Source: a virus. From it: a DNA stretch of 56,475 nt. The notes below the pieces were generated by a model that worked only from the letters and a program-made list of their open reading frames with translations, searched no databases and was not told the DNA's origin. Both the position numbers and the translations under genes were made by a program. The stretch covers positions 1 to 56,475 of IMG/VR virus record IMGVR_UViG_3300041409_000280; one strand, written 5' to 3'. Positions 42,013 to 49,739 of this stretch are shown piece by piece; within the stretch, counting starts at the first letter, position 1, and each line of letters begins with the position of its first letter.

Positions 42013-43329
42013 TTATTTTTTAATACTCCATCTAGTGTTCCGGCTCATTAGTACATATCTTATAGAATCAATGGAGTGGTCGCTTTGCCCATCTGCTGGT
42101 ATGGGTAATATAACTCCCTTACGATTCCTCTTAAATTTATAACTGTTTAATTCCTTATAAGTATTTAGAGAGTTATCCAGCACGTGAATATTATAGTCGT
42201 GGAATACTCTTATACTAGTTTCTACACTAGTTTTTCTAACTGCCTCTACATTGTATTTTGCTCCCCTCATTTCTTCTATTGCTTTTGGATCGGCAGATTC
42301 AGCAATAGTTAAATGACTACTATTTACTCCTTTTGTTTTAAGCCTGTCTAGTAAGTTACTAGCTCCATCCGATTTACTATTGATAGACAAACGATAATCG
42401 TACACTACTTCTTCAATATATAAATCATCCTTTAGCAAACCAGGCTTTACCCACAATCTTATAAACGCTGTAGGGTCAGGAAAGAATCCAAAATCTAAAC
42501 CGTTAGGTATTTGAATAGCGTCTTTGGGTATTGAAGAACATAATTTAATAAAGGGCATTATACGTTCCTCTAATAATACTGCATCCTTTCCTAAACCATA
42601 TACTTCCCACCAATATCTCCAATAGTCTGAGGACTTACTTTTCTTTTTAGCATTAAGAAAGTATTGTATTTGAGACTCGGTAAGATTATCTAAATTATCT
42701 AACCAAGTAGAATTAAGTATAATAGTTTTAGGATCATCTAGTATGCCAGAATTAGGGTCGCTTAAAAACCATTCCGCACTAGGGTTATAGTCGAACACAA
42801 ATAACTCCTTAGTTCTTACCTTAAGATTTGTATAAGTATCAAACGTTATACCGTTATTCATTTCATTAGCATAACAGATATCCCTATCCGGGCCTACTGC
42901 TTTAGTAGGATCGTCAACGCTAAAATAATTTATTATGGAATTTCTAACACTGAATTCGTGTCTGGAAGATTGATGCTTTACGACTATGTTTTCCCTCGCT
43001 TGGAATTTTTCATACTCGTATATAGCTCCGTCCCTTAGATGGGGGAATGATTGAGAAACTATAGAAGCCTTTCTATGTTTCGATGAACTAGTTAATATAA
43101 AATGTAGGAACTGTACTATGGACACAGTCTTACTGGAACGAGCGGAACCTTTGAGTCCTATCGTCCAAAAGCCGTCCTTATAGGCTTTAGCAACATCGAT
43201 AAATACTTTTGTTGGTTTAATAACTTTACTTTGGTTAGTAAATAATTTTAATATCTCACTATCATATAACAAAACTCCTCTAAATATTTTTGTTCGGAAT
43301 TCGACCAAACAAAATACCTTGCTCCCCAA
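42013..43329 (-). CDS. terL: terminase large subunit (PBSX-like)
   Basis: The ATP-driven packaging motor. Walker A is GSARSSKT at 61-68. The Walker B/coupling region is DICYANEMN near 150-160. The nuclease acidic residues lie in GLDFGFFPDP, TIAESADPK and DGQSDHSIDSIRY near the C-terminus. No ATG is available at the 5' end. The frame opens at a TTG at 43329, but a later TTG near 43272, preceded by AGAGGAG, is equally plausible and would remove the long overlap with the upstream gene. The small subunit is encoded 4.5 kb away. Confidence 0.9.
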   Translation of the reverse strand: MGSKVFCLVEFRTKIFRGVLLYDSEILKLFTNQSKVIKPTKVFIDVAKAYKDGFWTIGLKGSARSSKTVSIVQFLHFILTSSSKHRKASIVSQSFPHLRDGAIYEYEKFQARENIVVKHQSSRHEFSVRNSIINYFSVDDPTKAVGPDRDICYANEMNNGITFDTYTNLKVRTKELFVFDYNPSAEWFLSDPNSGILDDPKTIILNSTWLDNLDNLTESQIQYFLNAKKKSKSSDYWRYWWEVYGLGKDAVLLEERIMPFIKLCSSIPKDAIQIPNGLDFGFFPDPTAFIRLWVKPGLLKDDLYIEEVVYDYRLSINSKSDGASNLLDRLKTKGVNSSHLTIAESADPKAIEEMRGAKYNVEAVRKTSVETSIRVFHDYNIHVLDNSLNTYKELNSYKFKRNRKGVILPIPADGQSDHSIDSIRYVLMSRNTRWSIKK

Positions 43330-43418
43330 TTCAGTACTATAGGAGCGCTAACAAAATCAGGAATTACTACCTCTGATACAAACTTTCCATCCTTAGTGTA
43401 TAATTTTATATTTTTCAT
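43248..43418 (-). CDS. small paralogous protein A ('DGK..IP..GxR' type)
   Basis: A 56-aa protein starting at the ATG at 43418 (MKNIKLYTKDGKF). It shares a pattern with the 76-aa protein at 45505-45735: LxxxDGKxxxxxxIP, then GxRYF/GxRAY and YLxxxxY. The two flank the beta-helix and lipoprotein genes, suggesting duplication. Function unknown. It runs 25 or more bp into the terminase frame. Confidence 0.55.
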   Translation of the reverse strand: MKNIKLYTKDGKFVSEVVIPDFVSAPIVLNWGARYFVWSNSEQKYLEEFCYMIVRY

Positions 43419-43422
43419 AACG

Positions 43423-44925
43423 TTATTCAAATTCCTTTACTACTATTCTCTTATTGCCTTTATAATACTCTCGAATAATTTTATTCTCATACGGTATACC
43501 ATTCCCAAAATAATTTATCAGTCTTAAGTCATCAGGAGGAAAATCATTTCCATCCCATTGAAGTTTGGCAAACTTAGCACTATATCTGGGACTAACCGTT
43601 TCACTATCATGGGTAACTAAACATCTATAGAAGTTATATCCGTTATTAGTATCTATAACGATCTGCCCTTCTTTGTAATTCACCCTTACTGTTTTAATTC
43701 CCGATTGCAGCCATCCCGCATAAAACTCTTTCCACTGAACTATATCAGAATTTACAAATCCACTATTAACGTATCTAGGCTTATCCAAATTAATAACCAT
43801 TATATTTCCAGTCATTTTATCCCCGGTTAATTGAGATATGATAAAGGGCTTAGTAGTTATTTTACTATTAGTATAGTAGGATAAATCAGATACGTCCGCC
43901 GCTACATTAGTAGTCCACGTGGCGCCTGTATTGCAGGAATTATGTATATTGATATGTGACCCATGTCCACCAAACATTAAAGTATTACTAATAACATTTA
44001 CTGCTCCTGTTCCATCTCCTCCAAATAAATTTATTCCAACGCTACGATAGCCATCCACTACAATATTGTCTATTAAGTTACTGCCCTCCGCACATACCCA
44101 TTGAATTCCCGTGTCCTGATATTGTTGGAATGGATTAAGGTATGCTGTTGCTGTAGCAAATATAGTTACGTCCTTTACTATAAATCCCGCAACATGCTGT
44201 AGTTGTAAACCCTCACAGGCAGTTCTTGCTATAACACCGTTTTGTATACACCCTCTAATTTTTGATACGGGGTTAGCCTGGGTGGATCCCATGTATATGC
44301 CCTCTCCATCAACGGAATCGTGTAGGTAGAAGTTACTTAGGTAAAAGTTTATATATGTATCTACATATCCATTTACTTTTATTATACAAAATCCATGCTT
44401 ACCCTCTATGGACTGCATATCAATTGTTCCACCTGGCAGTACGGATAAAGAATATACCTGTCCTCTTGCTTTAAGGTTAGTTACGTTAAATCCAAACTTA
44501 ATATCGTGTGCTGAGTAAGTACCTGTAGTATACCCACTACCTGCCTTACTTCCGTCTATAATTAAATTCTTAAGTCCATGGACACAGAATCCATAATCCC
44601 CATTAGCAATAATTTTTACAGGAGTACTATTAGCCGGCTTAAATTTAGCAGTTGTTATATTCCATGGATAATAATTATCTCCGCTCCCACCGTTACACAT
44701 CTTAAAGGATTGAAGATCGTATAGTATATTTCCATCAATCAATATAGTAGCGGAATCCTTAAGCCCTGGAAAAGTAGAAGACATAAAATAATACAACACT
44801 TCTTTCTTATCCGCATTAGTATAAGAATCTATAAGTAGTGTACTATCATTCAGTAATCTATTATCCCCGTAAGATGATAGGGAGATAATTCCCCCTATCA
44901 GTAATAAAATTAATTTTCTAAACAT
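43423..44925 (-). CDS. exported right-handed beta-helix protein (adhesin or depolymerase-like)
   Basis: A 500-aa protein with a signal peptide (FRKLILLLIGGIISLSSYG). Repeated short strand-turn units are typical of pectate-lyase-like parallel beta-helices (LKNLIIDGSKAGSGYTTG, CEGLQLQHVAGFIVKDVTIF, NLIDNIVVDGYRSVGINLFG). The C-terminal 100 residues are different. Such folds bind or cut polysaccharide. No catalytic triad can be assigned by eye. It is outside the tail module, within the terminase genes. Confidence 0.65.
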   Translation of the reverse strand: MFRKLILLLIGGIISLSSYGDNRLLNDSTLLIDSYTNADKKEVLYYFMSSTFPGLKDSATILIDGNILYDLQSFKMCNGGSGDNYYPWNITTAKFKPANSTPVKIIANGDYGFCVHGLKNLIIDGSKAGSGYTTGTYSAHDIKFGFNVTNLKARGQVYSLSVLPGGTIDMQSIEGKHGFCIIKVNGYVDTYINFYLSNFYLHDSVDGEGIYMGSTQANPVSKIRGCIQNGVIARTACEGLQLQHVAGFIVKDVTIFATATAYLNPFQQYQDTGIQWVCAEGSNLIDNIVVDGYRSVGINLFGGDGTGAVNVISNTLMFGGHGSHINIHNSCNTGATWTTNVAADVSDLSYYTNSKITTKPFIISQLTGDKMTGNIMVINLDKPRYVNSGFVNSDIVQWKEFYAGWLQSGIKTVRVNYKEGQIVIDTNNGYNFYRCLVTHDSETVSPRYSAKFAKLQWDGNDFPPDDLRLINYFGNGIPYENKIIREYYKGNKRIVVKEFE

Positions 44926-44927
44926 GC

Positions 44928-45503
44928 TTAAGGTGTTTCATATATGTATATGTACATCGTATTTGGTGCTGCTAGATTTCCACCGAACCACGGGAACGAT
45001 CTATAATTAGAACTGCTACAACTTAAAGACTTAGGAACAGTTAAGTGAGTATCGTTAAAGTAATATTCATACGAGGTACTTAGTATACCTAGTTGATAAC
45101 TATCTACAATACCAGGTAGGGTTTCTCCGATCTTGTAATAATCAAAATGGCCATTAATATGCCAAAACGCAAAGACTTCTATTGCTCCATTGCCGTTATG
45201 CCTCCATCCGAATCGGGTGCTGTTCTGTGTTGGATCCGAACCGCAGATAGATAAACCATAAAGTTTATTTATATCTAACGCATCTTCCCCCATTCCTTCT
45301 AATGAATAAAGACACGTAGCATCGAAGTTAGCTGTAAAGTTTATCCAGCGCTTCCCGGTTTTTGTAGGCAGGTATATCGGTTCCGACTTATGGGCACCTT
45401 GCTTAATGGTATATGTTTTATCTTTTTCAAATTGCCCATCGTTACTACAGGCAGTGAGCAGTAGGCATAGGGTTGTTAATACGGTATAATAATAGTTCTT
45501 CAT
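44928..45503 (-). CDS. lipoprotein of unknown function, moron candidate
   Basis: A 191-aa lipoprotein. The lipobox is LLLTACS, with C19 as the lipid site. The mature part has conserved-looking blocks: HINGHFDYYKIGE, RFGWRHNGNGAIEVFAFWH and PWFGGNLAAPNTMYIYI. It resembles small beta-sandwich exported proteins of Bacteroidetes and their phages. A surface lipoprotein expressed during infection could block superinfection, but this is inference. Confidence 0.65.
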   Translation of the reverse strand: MKNYYYTVLTTLCLLLTACSNDGQFEKDKTYTIKQGAHKSEPIYLPTKTGKRWINFTANFDATCLYSLEGMGEDALDINKLYGLSICGSDPTQNSTRFGWRHNGNGAIEVFAFWHINGHFDYYKIGETLPGIVDSYQLGILSTSYEYYFNDTHLTVPKSLSCSSSNYRSFPWFGGNLAAPNTMYIYIYETP

Positions 45504-45504
45504 A

Positions 45505-45735
45505 CTAAGGAATTAAAATTACATTGTTGTTTAATACTACGCTACCCACATTATATATTGGCTGGCCATTCTCATAATTCATACTCGATAGATATCCTCC
45601 TCCATGATCTTCTCTGTACTCATACGCGCGTGTTCCGAATTGAACGAATCCGTAATAATCCTTAGGAATATAAATTGTTCCTATTACTTTTCCATCATTG
45701 TTAAGTAGGTGTGTGGTTCTCATTACTGTTTCCAT
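45505..45735 (-). CDS. small paralogous protein B ('DGK..IP..GxR' type)
   Basis: A 76-aa protein (METVMRTTHLLNNDGKVIG) related to the product of 43248-43418 but with a longer tail (NENGQPIYNVGS-like end). It is separated from the lipoprotein gene by 1 bp, so co-expressed. Function unknown. Confidence 0.55.
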   Translation of the reverse strand: METVMRTTHLLNNDGKVIGTIYIPKDYYGFVQFGTRAYEYREDHGGGYLSSMNYENGQPIYNVGSVVLNNNVILIP

Positions 45736-45781
45736 AATATAAATTAAATTTGTTTAAGTTATAGGTTGATTTTTTATTTAG

Positions 45782-46198
45782 TTAATACAATTCATGTGTT
45801 ATATGTTGAATATACCTGGACTTAGCTAATTCCGGACGCCAATGAAGACTATCCGCTAACATACTTCTATATACTTTATCAAACGCTGTAAAATCCTTTG
45901 CTTCCCTTTCACTATTATACCTCTGCCCTCTTACTGCTGTAGTAGCTACACACTCTATTATAACATCAGGTATAAATAAGTTATAGTCCCTCAATAGTTC
46001 GTATACTATCATACCCTCCACAATAACATTGCTACTATACTTTGCTATTTTATTATGGAGGCATAGCATCGGCATAGTAGAGGATAAACAACTATCGGTG
46101 GATATTAACGGGTAGTTATAACGCTCTGCTAATTGCTTGCCAGTTGTACTTTTACCACAAGCGGAAAGGCCAATGACTGCAATAATTTTTTCACTCAT
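45782..46198 (-). CDS. P-loop kinase (adenylate/AAA-type, nucleotide or 5-hmU kinase candidate)
   Basis: A 138-aa kinase-like protein. The P-loop is GLSACGKST near residue 8, then STDSCLSST and the Walker-B-like IVEGMIVYELL. The start is the ATG at 46198 (MSEKIIAVIG); the frame runs upstream but overlaps the preceding gene. Likely substrates are nucleotides or nucleic-acid ends. Because the genome also has TET/JBP and a glycosyltransferase, a DNA 5-hydroxymethyluracil kinase is conceivable, but only weakly supported. Confidence 0.6.
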   Translation of the reverse strand: MSEKIIAVIGLSACGKSTTGKQLAERYNYPLISTDSCLSSTMPMLCLHNKIAKYSSNVIVEGMIVYELLRDYNLFIPDVIIECVATTAVRGQRYNSEREAKDFTAFDKVYRSMLADSLHWRPELAKSRYIQHITHELY

Positions 46199-46221
46199 TA
46201 GCAATTGAGGAGCCGTAATAA

Positions 46222-46395
46222 TTATTTCTTTACCTTCCATGGAGTAGTAATTATTTTACGATCTATATTACTTATGATAATTGGCCGATTAAAAAATAAC
46301 TTTCGGATAACTTCCTGATGTGCTTCAGGTTTACCATTAAACCATTTAGCATATGTTTTAAAAAAGAATTCCGAATTACTATATGTTGTTGTCAT
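46222..46395 (-). CDS. small hypothetical protein
   Basis: A 57-aa ORF (MTTTYSNSEFFFKTYAKWF, later NRPIIISNIDRK) overlapping the upstream gene by 4 bp (ATGA) and ending 23 bp before the kinase start. Its presence argues for the shorter kinase start. No family recognised. Confidence 0.5.
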   Translation of the reverse strand: MTTTYSNSEFFFKTYAKWFNGKPEAHQEVIRKLFFNRPIIISNIDRKIITTPWKVKK

Positions 46396-46667
46396 AAAGT
46401 TAGTTTTAATTTCCAGGTATATGTATCGAATACAACATCCGTTCCCATTTGCCCGACTATAAAATCCGATACTTTAAATTTAAGCCTATAGTATCTAGTT
46501 GCATCCACAGCGCACTTATTCATACGTTCCTTAAAATCTTTTTTGGGCATTGTAAATAGTTGAGAAGATACTTTTCCTGTATGGAATGCATAACCGACCT
46601 TACGAATTTTATTTTTAGTTCGGATATATTCTAGCTTACGTTTTTTATTGTTTATCCTTCTTAACAT
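46392..46667 (-). CDS. basic hypothetical protein
   Basis: A 91-aa lysine/arginine-rich protein (LRRINNKKRKLEYIRTKNK, MPKKDFKERMNK). The basic N-terminus suggests nucleic-acid contact. No recognised domain. Confidence 0.5.
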   Translation of the reverse strand: MLRRINNKKRKLEYIRTKNKIRKVGYAFHTGKVSSQLFTMPKKDFKERMNKCAVDATRYYRLKFKVSDFIVGQMGTDVVFDTYTWKLKLTL

Positions 46668-46789
46668 GGGGATCCCTTAAATGTTCGTAATCTCACTGCT
46701 CCAATAATTATACCTAACTCATCTTTAATGTACGCAACTGCATGTTGATTAACTGCTGTTGGCGTATAGCACCATTTTATTTTTTCCAT
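46661..46789 (-). CDS. tiny hypothetical protein
   Basis: A 42-aa ORF (MEKIKWCYTPTAVNQHAVA) filling the gap between two genes and overlapping both neighbours. Supported only by tight packing. Confidence 0.45.
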   Translation of the reverse strand: MEKIKWCYTPTAVNQHAVAYIKDELGIIIGAVRLRTFKGSPC

Positions 46790-47037
46790 AAATCATTTAT
46801 ATTTACCGCTGCATCTGCAACATCTGATAACTCTTCAAACTCTAGTGCCTTAATAGTAGTACACCCATTACTTACATTTGTAGAAACTAGTATATACATA
46901 CCTTCTACTAGATAGAAATGAGAATTAAATGTTTTTGTTTTAGGTAGTGGACAAACATAGCTACTGTTTCTCATTACCTTAAGTACTTTACCCTGGGTAC
47001 TTAACTTATTAAAGTTAGCAATTCTAGTTACTTCCAT
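46777..47037 (-). CDS. small hypothetical protein
   Basis: An 86-aa beta-rich protein (LSTQGKVLKVMRNSSYVCPL, YILVSTNVSNG) overlapping its upstream neighbour by 10 bp. Its fold looks SH3- or OB-like but no family can be named. Confidence 0.5.
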   Translation of the reverse strand: MEVTRIANFNKLSTQGKVLKVMRNSSYVCPLPKTKTFNSHFYLVEGMYILVSTNVSNGCTTIKALEFEELSDVADAAVNINDLWKK

Positions 47038-47291
47038 AAATCCCCTATACTTATAAATTCACAGTTAGTATCTAAATCTCTATAAGTTAACATAAGTATA
47101 TAATCCACTTTGTCCTTATACCTACTGTACGCTACTTCAACATATTCCATTCCCAATAAATAGATATCTAACCTATGTTCATCAGTATATTGACTGGCTA
47201 CATACTCTCCACACGTTAACAGTAAATCCGTTTTATCCTCATCCGACAATCTGTTAAACTTCTGATAATGGTTTATAACTTTTTCATCCAT
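47028..47291 (-). CDS. small acidic hypothetical protein
   Basis: An 87-aa acidic protein (MDEKVINHYQKFNRLSDEDK, then CGEYVASQYTDEH). Preceded by an inverted-repeat leader at 47321-47422. No recognised motif. Confidence 0.5.
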   Translation of the reverse strand: MDEKVINHYQKFNRLSDEDKTDLLLTCGEYVASQYTDEHRLDIYLLGMEYVEVAYSRYKDKVDYILMLTYRDLDTNCEFISIGDLWK

Positions 47292-47320
47292 AAAAATATA
47301 TTTAAGATTTATAAAGTTAA

Positions 47321-47422
47321 GTTACTACTACCTAAAGTAACTTTGTTTACCTGAGTCCCGTCCTGTGTATAGACATGTGTTGACTTCGCTCGTAAAACAA
47401 AAAACTTTAAGGTAGTAATAAC
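47321..47422 (-). promoter_or_regulatory. inverted-repeat leader, possible attenuator
   Basis: Arms 47321-47338 and 47404-47422 match at 17 of 18 positions (GTTACTACTACC-TAAAGT). A second, mutually exclusive pairing is possible between 47331-47340 and 47419-47428 (9 of 10). The region lies in the 5' leader of the 47291 gene on the minus strand. Such overlapping pairings can act as transcript switches. Confidence 0.45.
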
Positions 47423-47436
47423 TTTAGGATATTTTT

Positions 47437-47598
47437 TTATTCCGCTCTGTAACTAAGCCGTATTCCAGCTTTTACTTTTGCATTCCTTATAGCGACTAAC
47501 TTATTATATCTGTGGATTGGCCCATGAAGTATTGGACATAGCGGTGCATCTGATGTTGAAGTACCTATAGTTACTCTTTTATCTGTTTCACTTTTCAT
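47437..47598 (-). CDS. small hypothetical protein
   Basis: A 53-aa basic ORF (MKSETDKRVTIGTSTSDAP, later KLVAIRNAKVKAGIRL). It ends 15 bp before the inverted-repeat leader. No recognised family. Confidence 0.45.
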   Translation of the reverse strand: MKSETDKRVTIGTSTSDAPLCPILHGPIHRYNKLVAIRNAKVKAGIRLSYRAE

Positions 47599-47604
47599 AA
47601 AAAT

Positions 47605-47880
47605 TTATTTACTGTGTAATATTTTTCTTAACTGCATAGAGTCCTCCGCAAAAGTATCCTTGCCGTGCATTCCGGCCATTGCTCCATGTACCCATCCGTT
47701 AGTAAAAACTTCTATAATGAATTTATCCCTTCGTAAGCTATCGGCTATTTTATCTTGCGCTTCCAAAATTTTATTAATCCTCTCATTCCTTTTATGCTTT
47801 TTGTACTCAGTAAGGACTATAGTAAATCCCACTATAACAAAGCATAAAAACATTAACCCTAGTAAGTTATTTTTCTTCAT
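47605..47880 (-). CDS. membrane-anchored small protein
   Basis: A 91-aa protein with one N-terminal membrane helix (LLGLMFLCFVIVGFTIVL) followed by a charged helix and a small domain (FTNGWVHGAMAGMHGKDTF). It overlaps the terminase small subunit gene by 14 bp. Function unknown. Confidence 0.55.
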   Translation of the reverse strand: MKKNNLLGLMFLCFVIVGFTIVLTEYKKHKRNERINKILEAQDKIADSLRRDKFIIEVFTNGWVHGAMAGMHGKDTFAEDSMQLRKILHSK

Positions 47881-48478
47881 CTAGTTTTTCCAGTTTAGTT
47901 TTTATGTCCTCTAATAATTTAGATGTGCCAGTATCCTGCACGTTGATTGTTACTCCTGTAGATGCATTGTCTTGTACATCTTTCCGTACTCCTAGATCGT
48001 AGGAAATAAGATTGGCGTTGAAATGGCCGGACGCTGCTCCTTCATATTTTTGATTATATATAGTAGCTTCAATTAGCGCTATGACTGTCGAGAATCCGGT
48101 ATAATTAGGATCTGTCTTCTTAAGATTATATTTAAAGCTTCTAAAATAATTAGGAGCTACTCCCATGTACAGGCATAAAGCTTCTATAGTGTAGGGAGTC
48201 TTAAGGGGTATTTTTTGAAGTGCTTTGTCTCTCCACTCTGATCGGTAGTTATCCCGCTCATCTGTATTAATAAAGTACTCTCTCGCTGCTTCCCACATGA
48301 GTTGAGGATCTGCAAATAATTTTTCTCTTCCGTGTTTAGATCTTTGATCCCACCATTGGTTTCCTGGCTTAAATTGGGAAACTGCTAATGCTTGAAGAGG
48401 CCATCCACTTCCAGCAGCTCTGCCTCTAGGTTTTGGCTTTTTCTTTAACGTCTTCTTAGCGACTTTTTTCTTTGGCAT
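47867..48478 (-). CDS. terS: terminase small subunit / DNA packaging protein
   Basis: A 203-aa protein. After a basic arm (PKKKVAKKTLKKKPKPRGRA) it follows the gp3-like packaging pattern: GNQWWDQRSKHGREKLFADP, LMWEAAREYFINTDERDN, PYTIEALCLYMGV, AAS-GHFNANLISYDLGVR. It binds phage DNA to start packaging. I choose the ATG at 48478; upstream codons run through an 8-C tract and are not conserved-looking. The large subunit lies downstream at 42.0-43.3 kb. Confidence 0.8.
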   Translation of the reverse strand: MPKKKVAKKTLKKKPKPRGRAAGSGWPLQALAVSQFKPGNQWWDQRSKHGREKLFADPQLMWEAAREYFINTDERDNYRSEWRDKALQKIPLKTPYTIEALCLYMGVAPNYFRSFKYNLKKTDPNYTGFSTVIALIEATIYNQKYEGAASGHFNANLISYDLGVRKDVQDNASTGVTINVQDTGTSKLLEDIKTKLEKLDEEK

Positions 48479-48534
48479 AGTGGGGGGGGGTACTGAATGA
48501 TTAAAGTACAAATATATAGCAAAATACCTGTAAT

Positions 48535-48933
48535 TTAAAAAATGTCATCAGGCATGCGGGGGACGCTTGTTTTTGACCAGTTTTTGCGGGTTTTACGCTC
48601 TTTATTGGCCTTAGTAGTGTTATCAGCCAGGGTGAGTACTTGAATGTTTGTAGCGGTATAGCCTATATCCGACTTGATCCTATCAATAGAGTAACTATCC
48701 GGAGTTAGTCCTTTAAATTCCAGATAGTTATTCTCTATACAAAAGGATTCGAAGTCCTTCAATGATAGCTCCCAGGAAATTCCCCTCCTAGTTGCATTTG
48801 CTTTATTAATATGGTAGGTAGCTACTAATTTATGTTTAGCTCTATACAGCCTAGACCTACATTTATTACACCTCTTCCTTCCTTTAGCTGCATAATTAAG
48901 ACAGTAAGTTATATCACAGTAGCGGTGTTCCAT
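48535..48933 (-). CDS. HNH-like homing endonuclease
   Basis: A 132-aa protein with an N-terminal zinc site (YCDITYC...KRCNKC) and a C-terminal HNH-variant block (SIDRIKSDIGYTATNIQVLT, then ADNTTKANKE). This type is frequent in phages near terminase genes, either as a mobile nuclease or a packaging-associated nicking enzyme. Its place between terS and the base-modification operon suggests insertion. Confidence 0.7.
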   Translation of the reverse strand: MEHRYCDITYCLNYAAKGRKRCNKCRSRLYRAKHKLVATYHINKANATRRGISWELSLKDFESFCIENNYLEFKGLTPDSYSIDRIKSDIGYTATNIQVLTLADNTTKANKERKTRKNWSKTSVPRMPDDIF

Positions 48934-48947
48934 ATAAAATAAGTTAA

Positions 48948-49739
48948 TTAACGTATCATAACATGACTTCCTTTAGGCCATCCAGCCTTGTCAGCTATTT
49001 TTATATATTTAGGGTAAGCCTTAACAAGATAGTTGCACTCTTTTATTTTTTGTTCCATCCTATTCTCCTTTGAACCGAACGATCCTGCAGTATATCTTTT
49101 ACAATCAGGCAACACCCAGTTATTTACAACGACTCCACCAAAGTATTTTAAATTAAGTGCTGTAAAACAAGTATCATCTATTAATTGAACGTTCGTATCA
49201 AAACGTAACTCTGTCTTCTTCACAATCCAACAACGGCCATCGGCTAAGCCTCTATAGCTGTATTTATTTCGTCTAAACATAGGATTGTTTGTTAGACTAA
49301 AGCCTACTAAACAATATCCTTTACTTTCTGCATGTCTAACCGACTCCTCAGCAATTTTATAAAATGTTTTAGTACCGCAAGGAGTTTTAAATAACTTACG
49401 AGCTTCATTTTGATTCTCTTTACAGATATTAAGTTTACTTCCTGAGTACCCTGGGTAATTTCCGTACCTCGTAACTGCTATAAGGTCATCTACCCAAAAC
49501 GCTGCCCACTCCCCTGGCTTCATTAAACTTAGTGCATAGTTACGATTGTTACTTAGTCCTTTAGGTTCCAATGTTTCAATTATACGTCCATGAATCTTAC
49601 CAGCATCAGTAAACTTTTTTCTTTGTTCAGCAGTATGACAAAGTACAGTATGGTTAATATCCTTAAGATATTCGCTAGTTGTAATATCTGCATACCTATC
49701 GTAAGTAAAGACAAAAGTATTTTTTATTAAATTACCCAT
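48948..49739 (-). CDS. GREB1/TAGT-like GT-A glycosyltransferase (TET-associated)
   Basis: A 263-aa protein. Blocks TVLCHTAEQRKKF near 31, GLSNNRNYAL near 61-70 and FWVDDLIAV (D84, D85 as the DxD-like metal site) match the TET-associated glycosyltransferase group related to the GREB1 C-terminal domain. It overlaps the upstream TET/JBP gene by 8 bp, so the pair is co-translated. Predicted to transfer a sugar to the hydroxymethylated base in phage DNA. Sugar and donor are unknown; no sugar-nucleotide genes are present. Confidence 0.72.
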   Translation of the reverse strand: MGNLIKNTFVFTYDRYADITTSEYLKDINHTVLCHTAEQRKKFTDAGKIHGRIIETLEPKGLSNNRNYALSLMKPGEWAAFWVDDLIAVTRYGNYPGYSGSKLNICKENQNEARKLFKTPCGTKTFYKIAEESVRHAESKGYCLVGFSLTNNPMFRRNKYSYRGLADGRCWIVKKTELRFDTNVQLIDDTCFTALNLKYFGGVVVNNWVLPDCKRYTAGSFGSKENRMEQKIKECNYLVKAYPKYIKIADKAGWPKGSHVMIR

